From NCBI GenBank assembly GCA_963920765.1, contig OY987243.1, forward strand, positions 25,167,419 to 25,231,418: a stretch of 64,000 nt of DNA, given 5' to 3'. The notes under the pieces are model-generated. The model saw nothing but the letters and a program-made list of their open reading frames with translations, was not told the DNA's origin and ran no database searches. Numbering within the stretch: position 1 is the first letter of the stretch; the number at the start of each line of letters is the position of its first letter. This stretch comes from Ulota crispa. Its lineage: Eukaryota > Streptophyta > Bryopsida > Orthotrichales > Orthotrichaceae. Below are positions 1 through 12,968 of this stretch, one piece after another. The translations under genes were made by a program, and so were the position numbers.

Positions 1-742
1 CTCATATGAACAAAACCTCAAGTATTTATATCAGGCGCTTTAGAATCAATTGTTCACAATGCACATATTATGAGAAAGAGATTTCTAAGCACATAATAAT
101 GAAATTTATTAATTAGTATTAAAATCTTAATACTTAACCTCAAGTATATATATTGGGGCGCTTTGGAACCAATTGTTCACAATGCACACACCACATCTTT
201 TTGAAGAGAGAATTGTATATATGTAAGAAATGAAAGAAAATATATAAGAACATAAGATTATGTAGTAAAAATATATTTTCTATAAATAAGTGCTTGTATA
301 TGTACTAGATATAATTGTAAGACAAATTTTTTTGATAAGAATTCATAAAAAATCATATAAAAAATTCTAGAAATATTAATATGTACATGTTCATGTACTA
401 GATTTCTATACATATTTTATAATAGAATGATGTTTTGTCAAAAAAGACGTTCAAGTTTTACTAAAGCAAAGTTAAAAATAATAATTTAAAAATAAAAATA
501 ACGTTTCCGGTTAACTAAAGCTAGCTTAAACAAAGTAAAATAAAAATAAAAATAGTTTTCTAAAGTGAAAGGTTTTGCTTGACTTTAATCCTAAGTATAA
601 AAGAGCAAGAAAGAGTGATAGAATATATTGTTTTGCTTTGTTTATAATTACATGTTGTTAGTAAATTTTAATTTCATATATTGCTTTTATAAATTTATAC
701 AAATTTTTCAATGACAAAAGGGAGAGGGAAAAGGAGTGTTGA
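1..742. repeat. AT-rich flank with a diverged direct repeat
   Basis: No gene is seen. Positions 14-63 and 136-185 are two copies of the same roughly 50-bp block, both containing GGCGCTTT, CAATTGTTCACAATGCACA and a preceding CCTCAAGTAT. The spacing is about 122 bp, so this looks like the end of a tandem array that may continue beyond the window edge. The remainder is AT-rich with no recognisable structure. Confidence 0.55.
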
Positions 743-1517
743 ATGGAAACAAAAGCTTATAAAATATTAGCTTGGAAAGAGAGAATTTTTAGAGAAACAA
801 AAGAAATGATAGGTCCATGTAATGAATATGATTGCTATGTCATTGAACAATCTCGCAATTTGGAGGATAGTGCATTAATGAGGAAAATGATGGATAACAT
901 TATGGATGATTATATAATGCTACATAAGAACAAAGTTGCCATCCAAGATAAGAGCAATAAAGAAATAATGCTAGTTGTGTCATTCCTAAAATTTGAAGAT
1001 GTGACTTTTGAAAAATATGAAAACTTCAATAATTTAACAATGTCTTTGTCAAATTGAAGAAAGAAAACTTAGGATACATAAAAACAATAAAGCAATGGTT
1101 AGTGGAAAGATATTTGCATTAGGGTGGAGAGGTGGTAGGGATTTAGGATATACAATGGGTCATTTTATTATGGAACAAGGCATTAAAAATAATGAAACTT
1201 CCAGACAAAAATGGGAAGAAGATCAAGTGCATTTGGTCAAGTGGATTGCACATTTTTATGAATCAAAATTTCTAAAATTAGGACCATACATTTATATGAA
1301 ACCATTGGTAAGGCATTGGAAGTAGGTGTTCCATTGTTAGGCCAAAATGAGTTTATGATTCTACAACAAAACATTATTGAATTCTTTAGCAATATCACTT
1401 ATACAACTGATGATTTTAGTAACACCTTTTATAAGGATCAAGATCATGGTTCTTATGGTTATCCAATTTGGGCATCTACACACTACAAGGAAACATGGTC
1501 AAATTCACAAAAAAGTT
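743..1517 (+). pseudogene. Broken TET/JBP-like 2OG-Fe(II) oxygenase fragment
   Basis: Three consecutive reading frames (743-1057, 1095-1325, 1316-1519) read as parts of one protein separated by a stop and frameshifts. The middle part has KIFALGWRGGRDLGY; the last has NITYTTDDFSNTFYKDQD followed by YGYPIW. From memory this order (FALGWRGG, then N-L/I-T-x-T-x-D-G/D-F-x-N, then H-K-D-x-D and an aromatic strand) is that of the TET/JBP-like dioxygenases that are abundant in fungi next to KDZ transposons. The metal-binding HxD is expected at the FYKD position, where the histidine is a tyrosine, so even an intact version would probably lack iron binding. No ATG-to-stop gene spans the whole. Family assignment is by motif recall only; an unrelated decayed transposon protein remains possible. 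Confidence 0.45.
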
Positions 1518-1580
1518 GACAAAAATTGTAACCTAATCTACATCATATTGTAGATTAGGTCATAAGTTTTGTCAACTTTT
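1511..1580. repeat. 70-bp hairpin after the oxygenase fragment
   Basis: An inverted repeat with outer arms AAAAGTTGACAAAA / TTTTGTCAACTTTT and inner arms ACCTAATCTACA / TGTAGATTAGGT around a very short loop. It overlaps the end of the last oxygenase frame, so it may be a foldback insertion that ended that copy. Confidence 0.7.
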
Positions 1581-3955
1581 CTGTAGATTTGACATTGTTT
1601 CACTGTAGTGACACCAAAAGTAATGGAGGATTAATTAGCAAAAGCAAGAGATGGGTTCTGATGTAAAGAGGATATTTTATTGTTCCAAGTTACAAATTAT
1701 ACATTGACTTTGGACAAGGTGATGGTATAATTGATTAATTTGGCAAGCAAAATCAGACTTTCATGCTACCTCACAATCAACAACAGTACAAGGGATAACT
1801 TGTGTTGGAAACATTGCCCAAATATCCAAAAGTTTGGTATATAGAGTACTATCATTGATTGCCCTTCAAAGAGTAGGAGAAGATATCAATCCCAAAGTAT
1901 GTGGAATATAAGAAATTGTGGAGCAAAAGAAGCAAAACTACATGCTCATAGATAAATTGCTTTAGTTTAAAAAAATGTAATAGTCTTAGAACAACTTGCT
2001 TTTACAATGATACCTTTATTTTAGCTTAAAACATTAAATGCACCTGTGAAGGTATCTTTTTGTGGAAAAAGAATTGGAGCTATGATTATATATATAATAT
2101 ATATATCTATGTATGTATATTATATATATATATGTATATATATGTATACATATGATTTATGTATGTATTTGTATATACATGTGTGTTTCTATGTGTGTTT
2201 ATACTAGTATAATCAAGTTCCAAAAATTGTTATATTTCTAAGAGACATTGTAAAATCATTCATTAACATAGTATGCTTGTATACTTCAAGCAATAAAATG
2301 AATTGGATTGGCAAGCAGATTTTCTTTGCTATTATAGAGTCTTGTACATTAAGTCACAGTCCTTTTTAAAACCCCTCCCATACATTCAATCTTTCATCAA
2401 ATTCAAAAGTGATTATATATTTGAAAAAACTGCATTAGAATTTGAAAAGTAAATTTTTCTAATCTCATACTTTTAATCCATGTCAAATGCAATCTTGCAC
2501 AAATGAGTATGCCATATTTATCCACTTTTATCAACATCATGAACATCTTTGTGACTTTTAACCGCCTTTTAGAACTTGAAATTGTTTTAACTCAAGCAAA
2601 CCTGTTGTACATTGAGAATAGATTGAGAATACACTAGTGGAAAATTGTTAACAAACTTGTAGTGATTTTAAATACATTTAAATCATAACTAGATTTTTTT
2701 TCCAAATGTTTTTTTTCTCTAACACTTCTCTTTATTAGATTTACGCTAAACTCAAAAAATTGCTCTTTTTTCTAAGCTTTTCAAATAAGTAAGTTTTAGA
2801 TTTGGCAAAGTATTGATTGTGTGAGAAAACTATAAAAAAAGACTACAACTTATTGTCCAAGACTCTTCACACTTTGGTTTTTAACAATACCAAAAAAAAT
2901 CATTGGAACTCTTTAAAAGGGTTCTAAATGAGTCAAGAAAAATGTTATTTTCTTAGTGTGTTGGATATAACAATTGTTAAGTTTGCCTATACAATAATTT
3001 GATATTGTTTAGGTGACAAATTTAGTGTATATTCAAATTTCATAATTGATGAACTAAGTATCATCCATAAAAACTGTCATGTTTATCAGAATATGAATTG
3101 TACATACAATTAATGACTATTTGCATTGAATCCTCCGTTATACAAAACATCAATATGTCTGTTGGTGTTTGAGCAAAACATTGGAAAATCTTTTGATGCA
3201 TATGCAAACATGAGCAAACTTTCTTCCAATGGTTTGCATACTTGTCCAAAAACTATAAATTCAAATAATTAGATTTGGACTTTGAACCTTCTACATTTAG
3301 TTAAATATGGTATTGGTAATGTCTACAATGTCAATCTTGTATTAAGAGTGTCTCATTTGAACCTCAAGACTCACTAACATGATCTTAAGCAATAACATTT
3401 TGTAGCAAAACGATAAGATAAAGATTAAATCAATAATAATGATTTCTTCAAAATGCCACTAGGTTCCAAAAACTTTTGGAATGTGCTTGTGCATTACCTT
3501 GTTAATTGATGATTTAAAACTATTCAATATGTATACATACATAAAGGCAACCACTTCTAATTAGTTTAACACTTAAATATTATTTCAAATATCTCTAATA
3601 AAAAATCATGCAAAACAAAATCTATTACAATTACCAAGCCCACACTTATATTGCTAACTCACGTTAATTAAAAAATAAGTGAATTATCAAGGTGCACTAA
3701 TTCAACAATCAATATCAATTTAGATAAATTCAATATCATATTGAGATTGAGTATTTAAATATTCACTAAAATAGTGACCAAAATTCTAAGTGATTTTTTT
3801 AGTCACATGCCCCAATCAAGAAGTTTGCAAAGGATGGTGCATTAGATTACCTAAATAGGCCACTAAAAAGAAGGTACATTGAAATATTTTAATCCAATTT
3901 AAGCTTAAATGATAATGGCTCTAGGTATGTAGCAACTTCACACTAATTCAACTCA
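1581..3955. other. Gene-free AT-rich stretch
   Basis: No coding signal or RNA gene was recognised. The only marked structure is a TA/GTATA-rich microsatellite at about 2081-2155. Short open frames here are of random size and composition. Confidence 0.6.
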
Positions 3956-3989
3956 AAATTTTTGAAATCCACCCAAATTTGTGTGAAGG

Positions 3990-4765
3990 AATCTTGCACT
4001 ACTCAGACTTTTGCCCCATTCAAATTTTTGTATTATCCAAACTTTCGCCCCATCAAAACTCTTGCGTTATTCAAACTTTTATCCCATTCAAACTCTTGCA
4101 CGATTTAACCCTTTTAAGGCCATGCGACCAATAAGTGGTTGATTTGCAGTGTATTTCACATACATTTGGTCCCTAAAGGGCTAAGCTTTTGCCCCATTAA
4201 AACTCTTGTGCAATTCAAACTTTTGCGTCATTCAAACTTTTGCCCCATTCAAACTCCTCAGCTATTCAAACTTGTGTCCCGTTCAAACTCTTGCACCATT
4301 CAAACACTCACACTAATTGAAATTAACTTGTTATATATTACTACCAATTTGACGAACCCTAAAATCTGAAAAAGATATCTTTTATTCCATGTATAGATAT
4401 CAAACTCTTGAGCTATTCAAACACTTGTCTCATCCAAACTTTTACTCCATTCAACTCTTGAGCTATTCAAACATTTACTCTTGTATTGTCCAAACACTCA
4501 ACACGAATTGAAATAAACTTGTTTTATACTACTCCCAATGACCAAACCCTAAAATTTGAAACATATATCCCTTATTACATGTATAGATATCAAACTTTTG
4601 TCCTATTCAAACTCTTCAGCTATTCAAACATTTACCCCATTCAAACTTTTGCCCCTATTCAAACATTTGCTCTTGCCCTGTTCAAACACTCATACTAATT
4701 AAAAACAAACTTGTTACTACCAATGACCAAACCCTAAAATTTGAAATAGATATCCCTTATTCCAT
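3990..4765. repeat. Higher-order repeat array upstream of the ARM-BTB gene
   Basis: The basic word is a 14-16 bp unit, ATTCAAACTTTTGCCCC and variants (ATTCAAACTCTTG, TATTCAAACATT), repeated dozens of times. Superimposed is a larger unit of about 185 bp that includes CACTAATTGAAAT, ACTACCAAT, CCCTAAAAT, a GATATC and TTATTCCAT; its copies begin near 4309, 4497 and 4685. The array stops where promoter-like sequence begins (ATAAATAGA near 4764). Confidence 0.75.
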
Positions 4766-5415
4766 AAATAGACCACCCTAGTTCGTTTCAAAAAGTCCCG
4801 ATTCCCTAATCCTTGAGCACCCCGCTCAAGACATTCCCTCCCTCCCTCCCCGAACTAGCTCGTCTCTGTTACTTCGTGTCACCATTTTTGCCTCCTTCAA
4901 CCACGACGATCTGTTGCTGCAGCAGATCCAGCAACAAACACAAACGAGTCGAATTACAGTAGCATCGCATACCTTCTCATACAAACTCTGCTCTGCTTTG
5001 AGCACAAGCCGATCCTATTACTCTTTCATTTCGTCAGCAATAGGCGATGTTTCAAGCTTTTCTTTGAACATCCTGCTTCCGGATTTCTCTCGTTATCATT
5101 CAAATAACGGAAAACATTCAGACTCCTCTATTGTTGTGCTTTTGTTTCTTTTCTTCTCTGGATCTGGATGCGTGTGGTTCACTATTAGCGCTCTTTTTTC
5201 TTGTTTTGTTGTTCGTTATTTAGGTTGACGGACTGTGAGGGTTTTAGATTAAGGATTGTTCTGTCGGAGTTAGTGGAGCTTGATGTTATAGAATGAGCTT
5301 CTTTGTTACTCCGTCACGTTGCTGTGTTTAGGAGGCAGTTTCTTGATTGGTAGGTAGGTAGGTAGTGGTTTTTTTGTGTTTTGTATTTTGTTTGTTTGTT
5401 TTGTTTGTTAATTCA
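4762..5415 (+). promoter_or_regulatory. Promoter and 5' leader of the ARM-BTB gene
   Basis: A TATA-like CATAAATAGA lies at about 4763, followed by a CT-rich block (TTCCCTCCCTCCCTCCCC, about 4834-4851) typical of plant 5' leaders. About 600 bp then precede the start codon at 5416, with GTAG and TTG repeats at 5350-5410. Several upstream ATGs exist, so either a leader intron or upstream reading frames are likely; the sequence does not decide. Confidence 0.5.
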
Positions 5416-8400
5416 ATGGATACAACTCCTTCGATGGAGTCGAAATCGTATCCTGAGAGTGAGAGGAAAGGACATAAGCGGAAACTGGCGGACACGTTCG
5501 GGAGGTTTGCTGGTGCTGCAGAGGAAGGGAATATTATCGGATTGTCAGTTAGTATTAGGGAGCAAGTGGAGGTGTTGAGGACGTGTGGTTCTTGGAAAGA
5601 GAACGACCGTATTGCAGCGCGGCGTGCTGCTCATGGTATAGCGGAGCTTGCGAAGAATGGTGAGAAAAATTATCTAGTTCTTTCATATTTTTCTTGGAAA
5701 AGGTTGCTCGCCCGCCCTAATGTGTGTTTTGTTGTTTTTATTATGTTTGTTGAGGTTTTGCTTGAGCATGATCTGACTCAGAAAACTCTTAGCGACTGTT
5801 CAGAAGAAAACGTGGACGCAATTGTGGAAGAAGGAGCTGTGGATGTGCTTGTATCGCATCTCTGCCCGCCGAGTTTCGGCGAAGGAGAAGGTCCTGTGTT
5901 TTGTGAATATGAAGTCGAGAAGGATGCCGCATTTGCGTTGGGATTGCTTGCAGTTAAGGTGAGTGAGTCAGTTGGAAGTGTAATTTGGGAGAAAGTTTTT
6001 GTGTTGTTATTGTTCTTTCGGGTTGATTGTGAGCCAATTGCGTTGCTGATGGTTCTTTGTGTCGTACAGCCGGAATATCAACGGCGAATTGCGGATGCTG
6101 GTGCTCTTCCGTTGCTGGTGACTTTGTTATTACGCCAAGGCGGTAGCAGCAATGCAAGAGTTGCCAATGGTGTCGTCCGGCGAGCTGCAGATGCTGTGAC
6201 AAATCTTGCACATGAGAATGCGCATATTAAGACTCGTGTTAGGTTAGTCCTCGGGGCCTGTTCGGCCTACTGCTGCTGGTGATGGTGCACGAAGCCACTG
6301 TAGAAAACCCTGACATGTGTTGTTCTTTGGTGCAGGACGGAAGGTGGCATCCCTCCGTTAGTCAGGCTTTTAGAATCCAATGACGCCAAGGTTCAACGCG
6401 CTGCAGCTGGTGCGTTGCGGACACTAGCTTTCAAAAACGAGGCTAACAAAAACCAGGTTTGTTTCTATCGTTTGCTCTCTTTCGAGAAGCTGATTGATAG
6501 CTGGGGAGGCAGCGGTTCTCATGCTAACTGTATATTGAAACAATATGCAAGGTCCATTGTTTTGGTACTCAGCATTTTGCATTTCGAACTTTCTTATAAA
6601 TATTTCATGGTTCGGTATGTACGTACCAGATCATTTTGAAGAAGTGTTCATGTTCTTTGTGAGCAATAGTTCTTTTGGTGTTCAGATTGTGGAGGGAAAT
6701 GCGCTCCCTACTCTCATTTTGATGCTTCGCTCGGAGGATGTTGGAATTCATTATGAGGCTGTATGAACTGATTACCCTACCCTGTCGTCAATGTTGCTCT
6801 ATTTTCGTGTTGGAACTATTTGATTGGCTGCTTTTCTTTGCTCTTTGCTATTTCTGCAACGGTAGGTTTGTGAGACTTTGCTTATATCTTGGGGTGAAGA
6901 ATTGTAGGTATTAAGGATACATGTTCCTGTTTGCTAGCTCATGATTTATGATGCTGAATCATGTGATGTCTTCCTCTGTCCAACCAGGTTGGTGTTATTG
7001 GGAACCTTGTCCACTCCTCTGTTAACATCAAAAAAGAGGTGCTGGCTGCTGGAGCGCTTCAGCCTGTCATCGGCCTCTTAAGGTTCTGCAGGAACCTTTT
7101 GGTTTTTTACGTGAGGATGTTACCTTATTTGAGCTTCTCTTTATCACCAAGCTTCATAAGTGGATGTTGGAGAGTGAGGAAAGTGAGGAAAGTGCAACAG
7201 TATGAGTGCACTTTTCCCAGTTCTTGACACCTCTTTCATCCCTTTTTCTTTGTTGGTTATTGACGTAAACCCATAGCTTTCTGAGTAGAATACAAGTGAA
7301 CATAGAGTTGATGCGAGGTGTGTTCGTTAACTTTAACTAACGTATCCCCGTTTGTGCCAGTTCAAGGTGCCAAGAAAGTCAGCGGGAAGCTGCTCTTTTG
7401 TTGGGGCAATTCGCAACAACTGACCCAGACTGTAAGGTATATGAACTGCTGTTGTTCTTTTGATATTCCCTTTTCTGGTGCAGCCTTTTTTGGTTCCTCC
7501 TAGTTTATTCAGTAGCTATCCTTCACATCCAGTTCTGTTGAGAGTCTTTGAGGGTGGGGCTTGAAATCGTTTGTGACATCTACATCTGTAAACAAATAGC
7601 TAGTTGGCAGATAGGTTTATGAATTTGGTGTTATACGAAAATGTAAGTTGATGAAGTACTTTTATATGTTTGTTCTGGAGGATAGAATCTTATTGACTAC
7701 GTTTTTTAATGAGAAGCAAGGTTCTAATGAAACTGACAGCTGATCCTTTCTCACTTTAGTCATCTATTTGTTTTGATTGTTAGAGTCGATCTATGTGTAG
7801 GTATGTAGGATTGCCTTTCAGTACTTATTTTTTGATTAAACGTTGTGAATTTATGCTATATTTACGTGCCATGGCTTCCTTTTTGGGCTGGGTATTGGCA
7901 CCATCATCTATTATTTGAAATGAATGCGTTGGAATAGGCAAATTCTATCCTTGCTGGTCTACATTTGAATCAGTAGAAACCAAAAATGAAAAAGAAGAGA
8001 CGCTTGTATTTTAGAGACTGTCAACGGCTAGAATTGTTTTAACCCCTGAACAGTATTACATATAGTGAAATTGCAGCTCGCTTGTACGGAGGATTGGAGG
8101 TCTCAGTTGTGTAAATAAGCAGTTGTTTCCAGGATAATATGGTTAGGTTGTACATCTAATAACTTGTTGCCAAATTCAGGTTCACATTGTTCAACGGGGT
8201 GCTGTACGACCGTTGATAAGAATGCTGGAAGCCACTGATACTCAGCTTCGAGAGATGGCAGCATTTGCTTTGGGCCGACTAGCTCAGGTCCTGATCAATC
8301 ACATGCGTTCTTGACTACGGGAGCATTGTGATTCTTTTAAGTGTATCATGTTTGCTTTTCAGGCAATAGTTTGTTTAGTTATTATTTAATACCGATGTCT

Positions 8401-11400
8401 TGATAAGCAGTTCGGTGTGAGTCTGTGAGCCTCTATCTTTACACAGTTTTGATTTTGGAGGATCCCTTTTCTTTATTTTAATACGCCACAGGGTAATTAT
8501 TTACAATTTAAATTAACAGTTCTTCTTATAGTCTTCGCAGAATACTCATAATCAAGCTGGGATTGTACATGATGGTGGACTAAGACCATTGCTGGAGCTT
8601 CTGGATTCCAAAAACGGTTCCCTACAGCATAACGCAGCATTCGCATTATATGGCTTGGCCGATAACGAGGTTCGTTACCTGTTCGCACTGAATATGGCAG
8701 CTGAGTATGGCTTACAGGCCGTGGGGCTTGAATTATTATTTTAGTTTGTTGATTATATTGAAAACCTGAATGTAATTCGAGTGATGTTCTCAAAAAATTT
8801 CAGGATAATGTCTCAGATATAGTTAGTGAAGGTGGTGTACAGAGACTATACGATGGTTACTTCATAGTGCAGGTATTGCCTCATCGCCTGCTTGTCTATG
8901 CGGTTTATTCTTGTTATTTCACTTGGTGTTAGGGGGGCACTATTCATCCTTGTTAAAGGGTTATTTGAGGGCTGCACCTGATCTCTTAACATCTTAAAAA
9001 TTTGGATCTTGCAGTGAGTGTTGTTGAATGTTGGCTTCTCCTGCCTGGGCATTGGGATAGCAGCAACTTCGTTTCTGCAAGTGAGTGGTAAACTAGAATG
9101 TTGACTTGTTTCTGTTCCTGATAATACAGGCATCTAAAGACTGTGTGCAGAAGACCCTGAAAAGGCTGGAAGAAAAGATTCATGGACGGGTATGAAAGTC
9201 GAACATATGGCATTTTAGAATTGAAATAATTCTTCGAACTAATGTTGAGCTACCCTTTTCTACACCACAGTTATGCCTCTATATCCATCCTCATCTGTTG
9301 GTTTCTGTGTCTGCCATTGTTAGGTATTGAAGCACTTGCTCTACCTTATGCGCACAGCTGATAAGGTTGTGCAAAGAAGAGTTGCCACTACCCTTGCTCA
9401 CTTTTGTGGTCCAGATGATCAGCGTCTCATCTTTATTGAGAATAATGGTGAGAATTTCCTGAGTTCTCTGTTACTACTTGTTTGTGTTCTTTGCAAACTG
9501 TCTGAGATGTGTGTTCTATGGTGCACAATGGAGATTATTCATCAAGCATGTGGATGAGCAGGCATGGATGTGTTACTGGAGATGCTGAATGGGTTTTCAA
9601 GCCCCAAACATCAGCGGGATGGTGCCCTTGCTCTATGTACATTAGCTAGAAAAGCAAATGCTCTATCGCCCATCGACGCTGCTCCCCTTCCTCCTACACC
9701 CCAGGTTTGTCTTCACCTTATATTCAGTTTGAACCGTGTTAAGTTAATCGAGTTTGAGGTCATGTCTATATTCAATGTTTTTCTCAAACTGTGCTGAACC
9801 TTGAAACCTATCTTGATTATAAGAGGAATTAGAATATATGTTGCTGAGTATTTGATCTTTTCCTTATTTTGTGAGGACCTACAGGTTTATCTTGGCGAGC
9901 AGTATGTAAACAGCAGCACACTCTCTGACGTGACATTCCTTGTAGAAGGTTAATACTCTACATATGTATTTTGGCATCGTCCTGTATCTGTTGTCCTTGT
10001 TTATCTGATTTGCTGACTGGTTGGTTCTTAGCATATCTTTACTTTTTTTCTTCTCTACGTTTAATGATCAAGCTGACGTTATAGTACATTTAGCTGACAA
10101 ATAATTTGGTGTGTCTTGACAATTTGCTGCATGAAATTCATGGGAACTAGTTAATAATTGTCTAGGTGATTGAGAGTGAATGTTTAGAATCGAATGAAGA
10201 CGTTCATCATGGACTATTACTTCTGATATTACTGAACATAGGCATTTATTTTCAGTCTTGTGGGATTGATGAACTTCCCTGATACGAAGGAGTGCTGTTT
10301 TGTGAAAGTTCAGTCGTATTGGCCTATATCTTTTAACACCGGCTATGGCTTTGTACACTTTCCGTGGATCTTTTTACGAGAATGACTGAAATAGTGACCG
10401 AGGTGTTGTTTCTTTGATGATCGCAGGCAGACGCTTTTATGCTCATCGAATAGCTTTGTTAGCATCCTCCGATGCATTCCGTGCCATGTTTGATGGTGGC
10501 TACAGGGTACAACTACTTTTGAACCTTGAAATCGTTGACTTTGTAGTTTTTTTCTTTCATATTCACCTCTATGGGATTGATATTCCTACAACCTCTGGTA
10601 TCAACCGTGACGTAAATGTTCGCTATTATGCTTGTCTTGATGTTTCTCATTCAGGAGAAGGAAGCGGTGGATATCGAGATTCCAAACATTAGTTGGAAGG
10701 TGTTCGAGCTGATGATGAGGTAGGTGATAAGAGCGTTTAAATTTAGAAATCGTTACGAAGAGACTTGGTTTACTCTTGACGTTTGAAATACCTGCTGTCG
10801 ATTATATTTTTACTTTAGAACATATTGTATGGATGGAGAAGAATTTGATTAGTGCATACAGCGTGGTGCAGTATCTACACGTTGGGTTTTAATAGTAGTG
10901 TGCCATTTCAGTCTTATTTGACCAACTCCATTCAATTTTGGTGCGATTTGTCAGATTTATATACACAGGAAACGTGGAGGTGTCAACCGATAACGCTCAA
11001 GATTTATTGAGGGCTGCTGATCAGTACTTACTAGAAGGATTGAAGCGTTTGTGTGAGTACTCTATTGCTCAGGTACGTGTTACAATGCTAATTTTGCCAG
11101 GTACAGAATATTGCGGCGACTGTTTTTTCAGATCGTACGGTTTCAGGTACTATTGTAGTAAAGTGTTGTGTTCTACTTCTTTGCCTGATATTCAATCAGA
11201 ACACTTTCAGTTTCGTCTGCAATCAATCTATCTGCTGTCAAAGAGGTCTTGAGTTTCTCAAACGTGTGCTGATGTGCAGAACTTAACTTTGGAGACCGTG
11301 ATGAATGTCTTCGATTTGGCGGAGGCTTATCATGCCTTGTCGCTTAGGGATACTTGTGTTTTGTTCATTTTGAAACAGCATGAGCAAATGTGTGGCTTGA

Positions 11401-11603
11401 CGGGGTATGGAATCCCGACATCAAATCTGCTCCTTTTGTCGCATGTTTGATTCTTGTCAGCAATATATGGAGCTGAACCAATATTATGGGCTTAGTGTGT
11501 GAATTTGCCGTCTCGCAGATATCCAGGTCTGCTACATCGCATTACTCCCGAGATCCGAGAGTATTTACGACGAATTCTGCGCCCTCAACCTACAGCATTT
11601 TAG
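5416..11603 (+). CDS. ARIA-like: ARM-repeat BTB/POZ protein, ARIA/ABAP1 type (19 exons, 702 aa)
   Basis: Exons: 5416-5659, 5804-5958, 6070-6242, 6336-6456, 6686-6760, 6988-7082, 7361-7436, 8180-8287, 8541-8669, 8804-8872, 9130-9189, 9324-9447, 9562-9704, 9885-9948, 10427-10506, 10655-10719, 10955-11072, 11280-11404, 11519-11603. All introns are GT-AG and the 2109 nt stay in one frame. Residues 1-25 hold a basic ERKGHKRKL stretch, probably a nuclear signal. Residues about 60-515 are armadillo repeats with family blocks such as RRAADAVTNLAHEN, ALRTLAFKN and LQHNAAFALYGLADNE. Residues about 535-635 are a BTB/POZ domain (STLSDVTFLVEG, RRFYAHRIALLASSDAFRAMF), and the tail is BACK-like. Length and exon pattern match Arabidopsis ARIA (710 aa). 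Family members bind ABF2 in ABA signalling or, as ABAP1, restrain DNA replication licensing; which role applies here is not visible. The start at 5416 is chosen because MDTTPSMESK begins the conserved N-terminus; an upstream in-frame start (5365) lies in leader sequence. Confidence 0.96.
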
Positions 11604-12480
11604 TGATTGCAAAACTTGTATCAAGTAATCAATCAGTCGCTTCTAGCCTGCTATAGTGCAGACTGTCGGTTGGCTTGTAGGATGGTTCCCCTTTTTTTTC
11701 CTGCCGCACAGCGCTTGCAATTGCTGCAATTAGACCGTGCCATTGATTGTGGTGATCGGTCTGGAGTATGCACAAGTGTTAGGGGCGATTTCTGTATGCA
11801 TCTTAACTGGAACAGGGATTGGTGCATTCAGTAAAGCTGCAAGCTGAGCTCTATGGATATCTGTAGAATCTGACGTTGTAATCACGTGCTTCTTACAACA
11901 TATCCATTTATCCTTCCATTGTGGGGCCGCTAACTTATCGTATTTTCTGCTTTCTGAAATCTTTGTTTGATGAAGAGAATACTGGTATCGGTATTTGAAG
12001 ACAGCGGTTGACGAACGTTGGGCGTGATCTCAAGGTAAACCTGAAATCCTTTAATTTAACTGAAATTTATGCAAGGGATGTGTATACGTAACCGGAACTC
12101 TGGGTATAAAAACCTTTGGTCACGTAATCAATCTTTGCACTCAAGATGTAAATTCGAAACATTGTGCCCCATTTTCGATGAAGTATTTTGAGTGATGTTA
12201 TTGTGAGGCTCCCGGAAATATGCTGTGATTCAGCTCCTGAATCTCCTGAAACTGGGCTGACAAAAGTACGTCATAATATTGTTGAGTATACCTCGAATGC
12301 CTCTTTTGAGAGAATTCGAAAGTATTGAATATGAGATAGTACTTTTGAAAGAATTATGGTGACATGTAAGAGCCATTGGATTGTAGTTCTGCCTTGGACT
12401 TTCAAAATTGAAGGAAATGTGCCAATGGCAAACTGACAAAGCAAGAAAATTATCCTTTTCTTGTGACAGTTTAATTTTAA
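11604..12480 (+). other. 3' untranslated region and flank of the ARM-BTB gene
   Basis: Non-coding with balanced base composition to about 12100, then increasingly AT-rich. No canonical AATAAA stands out near the stop codon, so the transcript end is not fixed. The short frame at 11607-11834 is not conserved-looking. Confidence 0.5.
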
Positions 12481-12848
12481 ACTAAATGTTATTTATTCCT
12501 ATTTGGATGAAGGAATAGAATTCAATGAGGGGTTTTTCTTAGAAGTGAGTAATTAAGTAAGAAACTGAAGGTACGTGGCAACGCGCAACGGTCATGAAGT
12601 AGCTTTGTTCAATTTTCAAAATGTAGATTCCTTTTTCCTTTTTCCTTTTAAGACTATTTTGCTCCGGAAATGATTATTTTTAGAACAAGTGAATGTTACG
12701 TTTCTATGAGTCATGTTTTTTGTTTTGTATTCATGTGTTGAAATTGCAACAGTTTATTGAAGTTTATTGGCTAGAGTGTCAAATGATGTCAAAGTGTTTA
12801 GTAGTAATTGTTAACACCAAATGCATTGGGGTTTATCTGGAGTCAATC

Positions 12849-12968
12849 ATAACTTATTATCAAGAGTTGGATGATAAAAATTTGAGTTATGCAACTATAA
12901 TTTTTGTTATAACTTATTATCAAGAGTTGGATGATAAAAATTTGAGTTATGCAACTATAATTTTTGTT
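12849..12968. repeat. Perfect 60-bp tandem duplication
   Basis: 12849-12908 and 12909-12968 are identical 60-mers starting ATAACTTATTATCAAGAG. Because the unit is a multiple of three it keeps a short frame open, but no protein family is recognisable. The identity implies a recent event. Confidence 0.9.
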
